From Marimonas lutisalis (GTDB taxonomy: Bacteria > Pseudomonadota > Alphaproteobacteria > Rhodobacterales > Rhodobacteraceae): DNA of 64,000 nt. The stretch's first letter is position 1. Every line of letters starts with the position of its first letter. The DNA is taken from positions 372,001-436,000 of the forward strand of contig NZ_SKCI01000004.1 of NCBI RefSeq assembly GCF_005434965.1. The letters are read 5' to 3'. Below are positions 35,748 to 44,549 of the stretch, one piece after another. Made by a program: the position numbers and the translations under genes. Below the pieces are notes generated by a model. It was not told the origin of the DNA. It made no database searches and was given only the letters and a program-made list of their open reading frames with translations.

Positions 35748-36716
35748 TTAGGGCACCAGGACGATCTTGCCGGTCGCGCCGCGCCCCAACACGCGTTTCA
35801 GAACCTCGGCCGCATCCCTCAACGGATAGCGCCCCTCGATCAGCGGCTGCACCTTACCCTCGGCATACCAGCCAAAAAGCTCGCGCATGTTGTCGGCGTA
35901 AACGTCCGGCTCGTGCATGGTGAAATTGCCCCAGAACACGCCCACGACGCTGTATTCCTTCACCAGCGTCAGGTTCACCGGCAGCTTCGGAATTTCTCCG
36001 CCCGCAAATCCGACCACCAGAAGCCGCCCGTTGCGGCCCATAAAGCGGCTCGCGGCGTGAAACGCATCCCCGCCCACGACATCATAGCAGACATCGGCGC
36101 CCTTGCCGCCGGTCAGCTTCTTCACGTCGTCTTTCAGGTTGTCGTAGCCGATCACCTCGTCGGCGCCCGCTTCCTTGGCCAAAAGGCGTTTTTCCTCGGT
36201 CGAGGCCACGCCGATCACCCGTGCGCCCATGATCTTGCCGATCTGCACCGCGGCGATCCCCGTCGCCCCCGACGCGCCGAACACCACCAGCGTCTCGCCC
36301 GGCTGCAGGTTCGCGCGCTGTTTCAGCGCATGATGCGACGTGCCATAGGCCACCATCAGCGCACAAGCATCGGCGCCGTCCATGCCCTCGGGCATGGCAA
36401 AGCACTGGTTCGCCGGCATCGCAACCTTCTCGGCATAGCAGCCCAGCCCGCCCTTGCCGGCCACGCGGTCGCCCACCTTGAATCCGCTTACGCCCTCGCC
36501 CACGGCTTCGACGGTGCCGGCCACTTCCATGCCGGGGGTAAAGGGGGTTTCTGGTTTCATCTGGTAAAGCCCCTGCACCAGCAGACCATCGGGATAATTC
36601 ACCCCCGCCGCCTCGACGCCGATCACGATCTGCCCCTTTTTCGCCTCCGGCTCGGGCACTTCACCGTATTCCAGATCGTCCAGCGGGCCGAATGCCTTGC
36701 AAATGATCGCCTTCAT
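35748..36716 (-). CDS. NADPH:quinone oxidoreductase family (zinc-free MDR)
   Basis: A 322-residue medium-chain dehydrogenase/reductase. The N-terminal GroES-like fold (MKAIICKAFGPLDDLEYGEV, VEAAGVNYPDGLLVQG) lacks the structural and catalytic zinc cysteines. The nucleotide fold has VVFGASGATGIAAVQIGK. The ATG at 36716 follows GGGAGG by eight bases. It is probably an NADPH-dependent reductase of quinones or enoyl compounds. It is divergent from the acyl-CoA operon across a 184-bp gap that contains an operator-like site, so it may be co-regulated with that operon. Confidence 0.85.
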   Translation of the reverse strand: MKAIICKAFGPLDDLEYGEVPEPEAKKGQIVIGVEAAGVNYPDGLLVQGLYQMKPETPFTPGMEVAGTVEAVGEGVSGFKVGDRVAGKGGLGCYAEKVAMPANQCFAMPEGMDGADACALMVAYGTSHHALKQRANLQPGETLVVFGASGATGIAAVQIGKIMGARVIGVASTEEKRLLAKEAGADEVIGYDNLKDDVKKLTGGKGADVCYDVVGGDAFHAASRFMGRNGRLLVVGFAGGEIPKLPVNLTLVKEYSVVGVFWGNFTMHEPDVYADNMRELFGWYAEGKVQPLIEGRYPLRDAAEVLKRVLGRGATGKIVLVP

Positions 36717-36792
36717 GTCGCGCACCTCCCTTTTCCTGTCCGCAAACCCTAGGCAGCCGCGCCGCTCGGCGGCAAGCCCCGCACCGGGCAAA

Positions 36793-36805
36793 TGCCGGAA
36801 CGTCA
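36793..36805. promoter_or_regulatory. Operator-like site 1 of the acyl-CoA operon
   Basis: TGCCGGAACGTCA, one mismatch from the hyphenated palindrome TGACG-GAA-CGTCA, lies 96 bases upstream of the acyl-CoA ligase start. It shares the 12-mer CGGAACGTCATT (36796-36807) with an inverted copy at 38617-38628. A TetR-type operator is the likeliest reading; no regulator gene is adjacent. Confidence 0.45.
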
Positions 36806-36900
36806 TTTCCGCCATTTTTCCCGGGACTCTTGAAATCGCTTCCGAATCCACCTCCCTAGTCCTAGGTTTTCTGGAAAAGAATATCAGGGAGAGAGAGACC

Positions 36901-38532
36901 ATGCTGGGCCAGATGATGCAGCGCCCGCTGCTGATCAGCGACATCCTGACGTACGCTGCCGAGATGCACCCCAAGGGTGAGATCGTCTCGGTCCGCACCG
37001 AGGGCGACATCCACCGCCAGACCTATGCCGAAACCGCCGGCCGCGTAGCGCAGCTTGCCAATGCGCTCAAGGCGCACGGGATCGAGATCGGCGACCGCGT
37101 CGCCACGCTGGCCTGGAACGGCTACCGGCATTTCGAACTCTACTATGCAATTTCCGGCATGGGCGCGATCTGTCACACGATCAACCCGCGCCTCTCGGCC
37201 GAGCAGCTGATCTACATCGTCAACCACGCCGAAGACAAAATCATCTTCGTCGACACGACCTTCGTTCCGATCCTCGAAGCCGTCAAAGGCCACCTGCCCG
37301 CGGACATGACCTATGTCGTGATGACCGACCGCGCGCACATGCCAGAAAACGCGCTCGACGCGCTCTGCTATGAAGAGCTGCTCGAAGGCCAGCCCGCCAC
37401 CATCGACTGGCCCGAGTTCGACGAGAACACTGCTGCCGGTCTCTGCTACACGTCGGGCACCACCGGCAACCCCAAAGGGGCGCTTTATTCGAACCGTTCC
37501 ACCGTGCTGCACGCGCTTTACGTCGCGATGGCGCTGGGCGTCACCCTGCCGCAAGAGGCGAAAATCCTGCCCGTGGTGCCGCTCTTTCACGTCAATGCGT
37601 GGGGTCTGCCGTATTTCGCGCCGCTGATGGGCCATTCGCTCATCATGCCAGGCGGCGCGCTCGACGGGCCCAGCCTGTGGAAGCTGATGGACACCGAAAA
37701 GGTCAGCTCGGCCTGGGGCGTGCCCACCGTCTGGATGGGGCTGATGGCCGAGATCAAGAACCAGGGCCGCAAGCCCGAGGGCTTTGGCCACGTCGTCGTC
37801 GGCGGCTCGGCCGCGCCACGCGCGATGATCGAGAATTTCGAGAAGATGGATGTCGACGTGGTGCATGCCTGGGGCATGACCGAAATGTCACCCATCGGCA
37901 CCCACGGCACCATGCCGAAATGGGTCAAGGAACTGCCCTTCGACCAAATGATCGACAAGAAGGCGATGCAGGGCCGCCGCGTCTTCGGCGTGGAACTCAA
38001 GATCGTCGACGAAGACGGCAATCCCCTGCCGCATGACGGCGAAGCCGCAGGGGAACTGTTCGTGCGCGGCAACGCCATCATCTCGGGCTATTTCAAGAAC
38101 GAAGAAGCCTCCAAGGGCGCCATCGACGCCGACGGCTGGTTCGGCACCGGCGACGTGGCCACCATCACGCCCGACGGGTTCCTCAACATCCAGGACCGCG
38201 CCAAGGACCTTGTGAAATCGGGCGGCGAGTGGATTTCCTCGATCGACCTGGAAAACGCCGCCATCGCCCATCCGGCCATTGCGAATGCCGCGGTGATCGC
38301 TGTGCCGCATCCGAAATGGGATGAACGCCCCGTTCTGGTGGCCGTCGCGGCGGGCGAGGAAAAACCCGGCCTCGACGAGTTGCACCGCCATCTCGAAGAG
38401 CATTTCGCCAAGTGGCAGCTGCCGGACGATGTGATCTGGGTCGACGAACTGCCGCTGACCGCGACGGGCAAGGTCTCGAAGCTGACGCTGCGCAAGAACC
38501 TGGGCGATTACAAACTGCCCGACCTGCGCTGA
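36901..38532 (+). CDS. Acyl-CoA ligase (DmdB/medium-chain type)
   Basis: A 543-residue AMP-forming acyl-CoA synthetase that activates a carboxylic acid with ATP and CoA. Motifs: P-loop YTSGTTGNPKG (183-193), WGMTEMSPIGTHG, GWFGTGDVATI, the hinge DRAKDLVKSGGEWIS and the catalytic C-terminal lysine in LTATGKVSKL. The N-terminus (MLGQMMQRPLLISDIL) resembles the DmdB 3-methylmercaptopropionate-CoA ligase group of marine bacteria, but no dmdC or dmdD follows, so I assign only the class. The ATG at 36901 has GGGAGAGAGAGACC upstream. It is the first gene of a twelve-gene operon. Confidence 0.88.
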   Translation: MLGQMMQRPLLISDILTYAAEMHPKGEIVSVRTEGDIHRQTYAETAGRVAQLANALKAHGIEIGDRVATLAWNGYRHFELYYAISGMGAICHTINPRLSAEQLIYIVNHAEDKIIFVDTTFVPILEAVKGHLPADMTYVVMTDRAHMPENALDALCYEELLEGQPATIDWPEFDENTAAGLCYTSGTTGNPKGALYSNRSTVLHALYVAMALGVTLPQEAKILPVVPLFHVNAWGLPYFAPLMGHSLIMPGGALDGPSLWKLMDTEKVSSAWGVPTVWMGLMAEIKNQGRKPEGFGHVVVGGSAAPRAMIENFEKMDVDVVHAWGMTEMSPIGTHGTMPKWVKELPFDQMIDKKAMQGRRVFGVELKIVDEDGNPLPHDGEAAGELFVRGNAIISGYFKNEEASKGAIDADGWFGTGDVATITPDGFLNIQDRAKDLVKSGGEWISSIDLENAAIAHPAIANAAVIAVPHPKWDERPVLVAVAAGEEKPGLDELHRHLEEHFAKWQLPDDVIWVDELPLTATGKVSKLTLRKNLGDYKLPDLR

Positions 38533-38540
38533 TCGCGCAG

Positions 38541-38586
38541 GTCATGCGACCGCGCGGTCGCATGACGCCCGGCCGCGCGGCCGGGC
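38541..38586. repeat. Two abutting perfect palindromes
   Basis: A 26-base perfect palindrome (half-site GTCATGCGACCGC, 38541-38566) is followed without spacing by a 20-base one (half-site GCCCGGCCGC, 38567-38586). They lie eight bases after the stop of the acyl-CoA ligase gene and before the first acyl-CoA dehydrogenase gene. As RNA they would form two stacked hairpins lacking a T-tract, plausibly modulating read-through or mRNA stability. Confidence 0.7.
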
Positions 38587-38618
38587 CTTGCCCGGAACGC
38601 CACGGCACTTGCGCCGAA

Positions 38619-38631
38619 TGACGTTCCGTCA
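38619..38631. promoter_or_regulatory. Operator-like site 2 of the acyl-CoA operon
   Basis: TGACGTTCCGTCA is a perfect hyphenated palindrome (5-bp arms) 72 bases before the acyl-CoA dehydrogenase start. It shares 12 bases, inverted, with the site at 36796-36807, suggesting a second regulated promoter inside the operon. Confidence 0.5.
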
Positions 38632-38702
38632 GACCGCCGCGCCCCTTGCGCCGCACACTGATTCCAGTGTGCCCTTGCACGGCTTCTGGGAGGAGACCGC
38701 AC

Positions 38703-39866
38703 ATGTCAGACAACCTCGATGACTTTCGCACGGAAATCGCGGCCTGGATCGCCGACAACCTGCCGGCCGAACTGAAGGGCATCCCGCGTGACGAAAACAC
38801 GATCTGCTGGGGCGGGCGAAACTGGCAGTTCGCCTCCGACGCGCAGAAGCAATGGCTCGAACGCTGCCATGCCCGCGGTCTGACCTGCCCGCGCTGGCCC
38901 ACCGAATATGGCGGCGGCGGTCTCAGCCGTGCGCAGGAAAAGATCTTCCGCGAAGAAATGCTCAAGGCCGAGGCCCCCTCGCCTCTGGAATCCTTCGGTA
39001 TCTGGATGCTCGGTCCCGCGCTTCTGAAATTCGGCACCGACGAACAGAAGGCCGCCCATCTGCCCGACATCACGGCAGGTAAAATCCGCTGGTGCCAGGG
39101 CTATTCCGAACCGGGCGCGGGCTCGGACCTCGCGAACGTGCAGACCCGGGCCGAAGACATGGGCGATCACTGGCTCATCAACGGTCAGAAGATCTGGACC
39201 TCCTATGCCGACAAGGCCGACAAGATCTTCGCGCTGGTGCGCACCGACCGCGACGCGCCCAAGCACCTGGGCATTTCTTTCATGCTGATCGACATGGAAA
39301 CGCCCGGCGTCACCACGAAACCCATTCGCCTGATCTCGGGCGCCTCACCCTTCTGCGAAACCTTCTTCGACAACGTGAAGGTGCCGAAAGAGGGCGCCAT
39401 CGTCGGCGAACAAAACCGCGGCTGGGACGTGGCCAAGTACCTGCTCACCCATGAGCGCGAAATGATCGGCGGCGGTGGTGGCGGGCTCATGTCCGGCTCC
39501 ACGCTCTCCGACATGATCGGCACCATGGACCCGGCCGCCACCGCCGACCCGGTGCTGCGCGCCGAGGCTATGGAACTCGAAGTCGATGCCATGGCCTTTG
39601 CCCTGACGATGGAACGCTACAAGGACATGGCCGAAAGCGGCGCAGGCGTGGGCAATGCCAGCGCCATGCTAAAATATTACGGCACCGAGCTGAACAAGCG
39701 CCGGCACGAAATCATCATGTCGGCCAAGGGCTCCGACGCGCTCGACTGGGGGCATGGCGCCGCAGCCCCCTGGCTCAGGACCAAGGCCAACTCGATCGAG
39801 GGCGGCACCTCCGAGGTGATGCTCGACATCATCTCGAAACGCGTTCTCGAACTGCCGTCGAAATAA
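38703..39866 (+). CDS. Acyl-CoA dehydrogenase, large subunit-like
   Basis: A 387-residue FAD enzyme introducing a 2,3-double bond into an acyl-CoA. It shows FAD-binding CQGYSEPGAGSDLAN and WLINGQKIWTSYADKAD, and a C-terminal FAD/oligomer region EGGTSEVMLDIISKRVLEL. GGGAGGAGA precedes the ATG. The next gene is a second, shorter acyl-CoA dehydrogenase 12 bases downstream. Such side-by-side pairs commonly form alpha2beta2 heterotetramers in the degradation of bulky or cyclic acyl-CoAs (the FadE/ChsE type). That assembly is inferred from synteny. Confidence 0.85.
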   Translation: MSDNLDDFRTEIAAWIADNLPAELKGIPRDENTICWGGRNWQFASDAQKQWLERCHARGLTCPRWPTEYGGGGLSRAQEKIFREEMLKAEAPSPLESFGIWMLGPALLKFGTDEQKAAHLPDITAGKIRWCQGYSEPGAGSDLANVQTRAEDMGDHWLINGQKIWTSYADKADKIFALVRTDRDAPKHLGISFMLIDMETPGVTTKPIRLISGASPFCETFFDNVKVPKEGAIVGEQNRGWDVAKYLLTHEREMIGGGGGGLMSGSTLSDMIGTMDPAATADPVLRAEAMELEVDAMAFALTMERYKDMAESGAGVGNASAMLKYYGTELNKRRHEIIMSAKGSDALDWGHGAAAPWLRTKANSIEGGTSEVMLDIISKRVLELPSK

Positions 39867-39878
39867 GGGGCTACACCA

Positions 39879-41000
39879 ATGGAAAAGCTGGTCGATACCG
39901 GAGACGAAGTCATGCTGCGCGACGCCGCACGCGGGTTTCTTGACGATGCCGCCCCCCTCACTGCCTTCCGCGCGAACCGCGACGCGGGCCGCCCCTATGA
40001 TCCAGCGCTCTGGAGCGAGATGGCAAGTATGGGCTGGGCCGGCGTGCTGATCCCCGAAGACGCGGGCGGCGCCGACATGGGCCACCGCGCCGCCGGCATC
40101 CTGGCCGAGGAGATGGGCAAAACGCTCGCCGCCTCGCCCTTCATCTCATCCGCCGTCATCGCCGCCACCGCGCTGCGCGCGGCCGGCTCCGACCGGCTCG
40201 CCGCGATTGCCGGCGGAGAGGCGCTCTATGCCCTGGCCGTGGACGAAGGCGCCAAGCACGCACCCGCAAGCAGCGCGCTCGCGGCCAAGCCCGACGGCAA
40301 CGCCTTCCGCCTTTCGGGCCGCAAGACCTTCGTCGCCGACGGCAGCAGCGCCAACCGCGTGCTTGTCCTTGCCCGCACCTCGGGCGGCGCCGGTGATGCG
40401 CAGGGCCTCACCCTCTTTGACATCGATGCCGAACGCGCGGGCCTGGCCCGCACCGCATCCGGCAGCATCGACGCACGAGATTTCGCCACGCTCGATTTCG
40501 ATGATGTTGCCGTCACCGGCGATGATATCGTGGGCGATGTGGACAACGGCCTTGCCGCGCTCGGCCCCGGCCTGCGCGCCGGTCAGGCCGCGCTGGCGGC
40601 CGAACTGGGCGGTCTCTCGGCGGGCATCTCGGCCATCACCCTGGGCTATCTGAAAGAGCGCAAGCAATTCGGCCGCACCATTGGCAGCTTCCAGGCCCTG
40701 CAGCACCGCGCCGCGCATCTCTTCTCGGAAATCGAGGTGACGGCCAGCGCCATCGCAAATGCCGGCCGCGTGCTCGATCACGATCCCGACGCGGCGCAGG
40801 TCGCCGTAAGCCTGGCCAAGGCCCGCGCCACGCAAACTGCGCGCCTTGCGGTGATGGAGGGCGTGCAGATGCATGGCGGCATCGGCATGACCGACGAGTA
40901 TGACGCAGGGTTTTTCATGAAACGCGCCCGCGTTGGTGCAGAATGGCTCGGCGATTACGGCCACCATGCCGCCATCGTCGCCGCCTCGCGCGGGCTCTGA
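39879..41000 (+). CDS. Acyl-CoA dehydrogenase, partner subunit
   Basis: A 373-residue member of the acyl-CoA dehydrogenase family, more divergent than its upstream partner. The FAD-interacting stretch before strand 1 is degenerate (YALAVDEGAKHAPASSALAA). FRLSGRKTFVADGSSANR and the C-terminal helix region (LKERKQFGRTIGSFQALQHR) are recognisable, and QMHGGIGMTDEYD lies near the end. The pattern of one subunit with good FAD motifs and one without is typical of heterotetrameric enzymes. AAGGGGC upstream of the ATG acts as ribosome-binding site. Confidence 0.83.
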   Translation: MEKLVDTGDEVMLRDAARGFLDDAAPLTAFRANRDAGRPYDPALWSEMASMGWAGVLIPEDAGGADMGHRAAGILAEEMGKTLAASPFISSAVIAATALRAAGSDRLAAIAGGEALYALAVDEGAKHAPASSALAAKPDGNAFRLSGRKTFVADGSSANRVLVLARTSGGAGDAQGLTLFDIDAERAGLARTASGSIDARDFATLDFDDVAVTGDDIVGDVDNGLAALGPGLRAGQAALAAELGGLSAGISAITLGYLKERKQFGRTIGSFQALQHRAAHLFSEIEVTASAIANAGRVLDHDPDAAQVAVSLAKARATQTARLAVMEGVQMHGGIGMTDEYDAGFFMKRARVGAEWLGDYGHHAAIVAASRGL

Positions 41001-41013
41001 GGGAGAAAAAAAC

Positions 41014-41841
41014 ATGACCACCATGAGACCATCTGATCTCTTCGATCTCACCGGCAAGGTTGCCCTTGTCACCGGCGGCGCCACCGGCATCGGCCGCATG
41101 GCGACCGAGGGGCTGGCCGCCGCAGGCGCCCGCGTGCTGATCTGTTCGCGCAAGGCCGACGCCTGCGAAGCCGTGGCCAACGAGATCAACGCGATGGACA
41201 TCCACGGCAGCGTCGAAGGCTTCGGCGGCGACGTCGCCACCGAGGAAGGCATCAACGCCATCGTCGAAGAGGTCAAGCTGCGCACCGAGCGTCTGCACAT
41301 CCTGATGAACAACGCCGGCCGCACCTGGGGTGCGCCGCTGGGCGAACACCCCTATGATGCGTGGAACAAGCTTCTCGCGCTCAATGTCACCGGCATGTTC
41401 CACCTCACCCAGCAGCTCCTGCCGCTCCTGCGCGCCGCCGCCACGCCCGAAGATCCCGCCCGCATCGTCAACGTGGGCTCGGTGATGGGCGATATCCCCA
41501 AAGGCACGAAAACCTATTCCTACGCCGTGTCCAAGGGCGCGGTGCATCACATGACCCGCGTGCTGTCGAACGATCTCGCGCCCGAGCATATCACCGTGAA
41601 CGCTATTGCTCCGGGCCCGTTCGTGTCGAAGATGACCGCCTTTGCCATCGGCACCAAGGAAGGCCAGGATACCGCCGCGCAGGGCGTGCCGCTCGGCCGT
41701 GTCGGCCGCCCCGAGGACATCGCCGCCGCGCTGCAGTATCTCTGCGGGCCGGGCGGCTCCTACCTTTCGGGCGCGATCCTGCCGCTCTCGGGCGGGATGC
41801 AGTCCAAGGCGCAGCCCGGCATCTTCAACGAGGACCTCTGA
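41014..41841 (+). CDS. SDR family oxidoreductase in acyl-CoA operon
   Basis: A 275-residue short-chain dehydrogenase with TGGATGIG, NNAG, and catalytic S...Y-x-x-x-K (VGSVMG...YAVSK). CSRKAD after strand 2 suggests NADP. GGGAGAAAAAAAC precedes the ATG at 41014. A second, different SDR lies two genes downstream, so the pathway probably has two hydroxyl/keto conversions. This one resembles the reductases annotated as 3-oxoacyl-ACP reductase or gluconate dehydrogenase. Its exact substrate is unknown. Confidence 0.83.
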   Translation: MTTMRPSDLFDLTGKVALVTGGATGIGRMATEGLAAAGARVLICSRKADACEAVANEINAMDIHGSVEGFGGDVATEEGINAIVEEVKLRTERLHILMNNAGRTWGAPLGEHPYDAWNKLLALNVTGMFHLTQQLLPLLRAAATPEDPARIVNVGSVMGDIPKGTKTYSYAVSKGAVHHMTRVLSNDLAPEHITVNAIAPGPFVSKMTAFAIGTKEGQDTAAQGVPLGRVGRPEDIAAALQYLCGPGGSYLSGAILPLSGGMQSKAQPGIFNEDL

Positions 41842-41844
41842 ACC

Positions 41845-42327
41845 ATGACCAGGGATTTCCAGGGCAAGGTCCTGACACTCGATGAAATGCGCGCGCTGGT
41901 CGGCCACAAGATGGGCACGACCAGCTGGTACCTGATCGACCAGGACCGTATCGACAAATTCGCCGACGTGACCGAGGACTGGCAGTTCATCCATGTCGAT
42001 CCCGAGGCTGCGAAGGAAACCCCCTTCGGCACCACCATCGCGCACGGCTTCCTGACGCTCTCGATGCTCTCGGCCATGGTCTATGAAATGCCGGTGCTGG
42101 AAAACGTGGCCATGGGCGTGAACTACGGCTTCGACAAGATCCGCTTCCTGTCGCCCGTCCCGGCGGGCAGCCGCATCCGCGGCCATTTCACCCTGACCAA
42201 ACTGGACGAATCGAAACCCGGCTTCGTCACCAGCTACACCTCGGTCGAGGTCGAAATCGAAGGCCAGGACAAACCCGCGCTGGCCGCCGACTGGATCGGC
42301 CGCCGCTACTTCGGAGAAAACACATGA
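41845..42327 (+). CDS. MaoC family (R)-specific enoyl-CoA hydratase
   Basis: A 160-residue hot-dog protein. The hydratase-2 motif is intact: D45 and H50 in VTEDWQFIHVD (D-x4-H), followed by FGTTIAHGFLTLS. Enzymes with this motif hydrate trans-2-enoyl-CoA to the (R)-3-hydroxyacyl-CoA, the stereochemistry used by peroxisomal-type beta-oxidation and PHA synthesis. It starts three bases after the SDR stop and overlaps the next gene, an (R)-hydroxyacyl-CoA dehydrogenase candidate, as ATGA, which supports a coupled hydration-oxidation pair. Confidence 0.87.
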   Translation: MTRDFQGKVLTLDEMRALVGHKMGTTSWYLIDQDRIDKFADVTEDWQFIHVDPEAAKETPFGTTIAHGFLTLSMLSAMVYEMPVLENVAMGVNYGFDKIRFLSPVPAGSRIRGHFTLTKLDESKPGFVTSYTSVEVEIEGQDKPALAADWIGRRYFGENT

Positions 42328-43253
42328 CAGTACGTTTCGACGGGCGCGTTGCCATCGTCACCGGCGCAGGCGTGGGCCTGGGCCGCTCGCACGCGCTGGG
42401 CCTTGCCGCGCGCGGTGCCAAGGTTGTCGTCAACGATCTCGGCGCCTCCCGCGACGGCTCGGGCGGCAGCTCCGAGGCGGCCCAGGCCGTGGTCAAGGAA
42501 ATCCGCGACGCGGGCGGCCACGCCATCGCGAACGGCGCCAACGTGGCCGACGCCGATCAGGTTCAGGCCATGGTGGACGAGGCGATCGCCGAATACGGCC
42601 ATGTCGACATCCTGGTGAACAACGCCGGCATCCTGCGCGACAAGACCTTTGCCAAGATGAGCCTGGAGGATTTCCAGCTGGTGATGGACGTGCACCTGAT
42701 GGGCACGGTCAACTGCACCCATGCCCTCTGGCGCCACATGACCGAACGCGAATACGGCCGCATCGTCTTCACCACCTCGGCCTCGGGCCTCTACGGCAAT
42801 TTCGGCCAGTCGAACTATGGCGCGGCCAAGGCGGCGATGCTGGGGCTGATGAATGTGCTGCACCAGGAAGGCAGCCGCAAGAACGTGCGGGTCAACCTTC
42901 TGGCCCCCACCGCAGCCACGCGGATGACCGAGGAGCTTCTTCCGGAACAGGTCCTGCCGCTCCTGAAACCCGAAACCATCACCCCGGGCCTTCTGGCGCT
43001 GGTCAGCGAAGACGCGCCCTCGAAAATGATCCTCGGCGCCGGTGGCGGTTGCTTCGCCGAGACCAAGGTCTATGAAACCCGGGGCATCGCCCTGCCGGAT
43101 GATGAACTGACACCCGAGGCGGTGATGGCCAACATGGCCCGCATCCGCGATACCGACGGGCAGACCGAAATGCCCGGCGCATTCGACCAGACCAACAAGT
43201 ACATCCAGATGGCCGCGGCTCTGCGCGGCATCTCACTCGAGAAAAAGGACTAA
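42324..43253 (+). CDS. MFE-2-type 3-hydroxyacyl-CoA dehydrogenase (SDR)
   Basis: A 309-residue SDR resembling the N-terminal (R)-3-hydroxyacyl-CoA dehydrogenase domain of peroxisomal multifunctional enzyme 2 / 17beta-HSD4. Shared features are [36 protein letters not shown] after strand 2, [14 protein letters not shown] and the catalytic [20 protein letters not shown]-terminal extension (about 235-309) goes beyond the classical SDR length, as in the actinobacterial ChsB1 group. It partners the overlapping MaoC hydratase and is followed within six bases by a thiolase, completing one beta-oxidation turn. Confidence 0.85.
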   Translation: MTVRFDGRVAIVTGAGVGLGRSHALGLAARGAKVVVNDLGASRDGSGGSSEAAQAVVKEIRDAGGHAIANGANVADADQVQAMVDEAIAEYGHVDILVNNAGILRDKTFAKMSLEDFQLVMDVHLMGTVNCTHALWRHMTEREYGRIVFTTSASGLYGNFGQSNYGAAKAAMLGLMNVLHQEGSRKNVRVNLLAPTAATRMTEELLPEQVLPLLKPETITPGLLALVSEDAPSKMILGAGGGCFAETKVYETRGIALPDDELTPEAVMANMARIRDTDGQTEMPGAFDQTNKYIQMAAALRGISLEKKD

Positions 43254-43258
43254 GACCC

Positions 43259-44461
43259 ATGCGTGACGCACTCATCGTTTCCACCGCCCGCACCCCGATC
43301 GGCAAGGCCTATCGCGGCGCCTTCAACGCCACCTCGGCGCAAACCCTGATCGGCCACGCCGTCAGCCACGCGGTCTCCCGCGCCGGCCTCGAAGGCGCCG
43401 AGGTCGAGGATTGCATCATCGGCTGCGCGATCCAGCAGGGCTCGACCGGCGGCAACGTCGGCCGCCAGGCCGTGATCCGCGCGGGCCTGCCCGTCTCGGT
43501 CGCCGGCATGTCGCTCGACCGTCAGTGCTCGTCCGGCATGATGGCCATCGCCACCGCGGCCAAGCAGGTCATCACCGATGGCATGGACATCGCCATCGGC
43601 GGCGGCGTCGAGTCGATCAGCCTCGTGCAGAACGAGAAGATGCGCACCGACCACCTCGCCGATGCCTGGATCAAGGAGCACAAGCCCGCGCTCTACATGA
43701 CCATGCTGGAAACCGCCGAAACCGTGGCCGAACGCTATGGCGTCAGCCGCGAAGATCAGGACGCCTACGCACTGCAATCACAGCAACGCACCGCCGCCGC
43801 ACAAGAGGCCGGCAAGTTCGACGACGAGATCGTGCCGCTGACCACCACCATGGGCGTGATGGACAAGGAAACCAAGGAAGTCTCCTTCAAGGAGGTGACC
43901 CTTGAAAAGGACGAGGGCAACCGCCCCGGCACCACGCTGGAAAGCCTTCAGGGCCTGCAGCCCGTGTTCAAGGACGGCCAGGTCATTAAGGAAGGCAAAT
44001 ACATCACCGCCGGCAACGCCAGCCAGCTTTCCGATGGCGCCAGCGCCGCCGTGGTGATGGAGGCGAAAGAGGCCGAGAAACGCGGCCTTGAACCGCTCGG
44101 CCGCTACATGGGCGTCATGGCGGCAGGCTGTGAGCCCGATGAAATGGGTATCGGCCCGATTTACGCCGTGCCGAAACTTCTCAAGGCGCATGGCCTCAAG
44201 ATGGACGATATTGGCCTTTGGGAGCTCAACGAAGCCTTTGCCAGCCAGGTGCTGCAATCGGCCCGCGTTCTCGGCATCCCGAACGAAATCCTCAACGTCA
44301 ACGGCGGCGCCATCTCGATCGGTCACCCCTACGGCATGTCGGGTGCCCGCATGGTCGGCCACGCGCTGATCGAAGGCAAACGCCGCGGCGCGAAATACGT
44401 GGTCTGCACCATGTGCATCGGCGGCGGCATGGGCGGCGCGGGCCTGTTCGAGGTTCTCTGA
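43259..44461 (+). CDS. Acetyl-CoA acyltransferase (thiolase)
   Basis: A 400-residue thiolase cleaving a 3-ketoacyl-CoA with CoA. The nucleophile is C90 in LDRQCSSGM, the GH motif is [13 protein letters not shown] and the C-terminal acid-base cysteine is in [17 protein letters not shown] is also present. It is degradative in type (length and active-site pattern of FadA). The gene lies six bases after the MFE-2-like dehydrogenase. Two inverted repeats separate it from the next gene, the only gap of note (88 bases) in the second half of the operon. Confidence 0.92.
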   Translation: MRDALIVSTARTPIGKAYRGAFNATSAQTLIGHAVSHAVSRAGLEGAEVEDCIIGCAIQQGSTGGNVGRQAVIRAGLPVSVAGMSLDRQCSSGMMAIATAAKQVITDGMDIAIGGGVESISLVQNEKMRTDHLADAWIKEHKPALYMTMLETAETVAERYGVSREDQDAYALQSQQRTAAAQEAGKFDDEIVPLTTTMGVMDKETKEVSFKEVTLEKDEGNRPGTTLESLQGLQPVFKDGQVIKEGKYITAGNASQLSDGASAAVVMEAKEAEKRGLEPLGRYMGVMAAGCEPDEMGIGPIYAVPKLLKAHGLKMDDIGLWELNEAFASQVLQSARVLGIPNEILNVNGGAISIGHPYGMSGARMVGHALIEGKRRGAKYVVCTMCIGGGMGGAGLFEVL

Positions 44462-44468
44462 CAAGAAT

Positions 44469-44490
44469 GGCGGGCTGAAGCCCGCCCTAC
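44469..44490 (-). repeat. GTAGGGCGGGC inverted repeat, reverse copy
   Basis: Read on the minus strand, this is identical over 22 bases to the repeat at 27324-27345. It is followed 13 bases later by a related copy at 44504 in the opposite orientation, giving a tandem inverted pair after the thiolase stop. Confidence 0.75.
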
Positions 44491-44503
44491 CATCTTCACC
44501 AAC

Positions 44504-44525
44504 GTAGGCCGGGCTGAAGCCCGGC
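44504..44525 (+). repeat. GTAGGCCGGGC inverted repeat
   Basis: GTAGG followed by a GCCGGGCT/AGCCCGGC hairpin. It differs from the 27324 copy by compensatory changes in the stem, which keep the pairing. That suggests the RNA or DNA hairpin is what is maintained. Confidence 0.7.
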
Positions 44526-44549
44526 TTCCCTTGAACGAATGACCGGATC

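Noticed and set aside
36901-38532. DMSP demethylation operon (dmdB-dmdC-dmdD)
   Set aside because: The ligase resembles DmdB, but the following acyl-CoA dehydrogenases are far shorter than DmdC and no crotonase-family DmdD is present.
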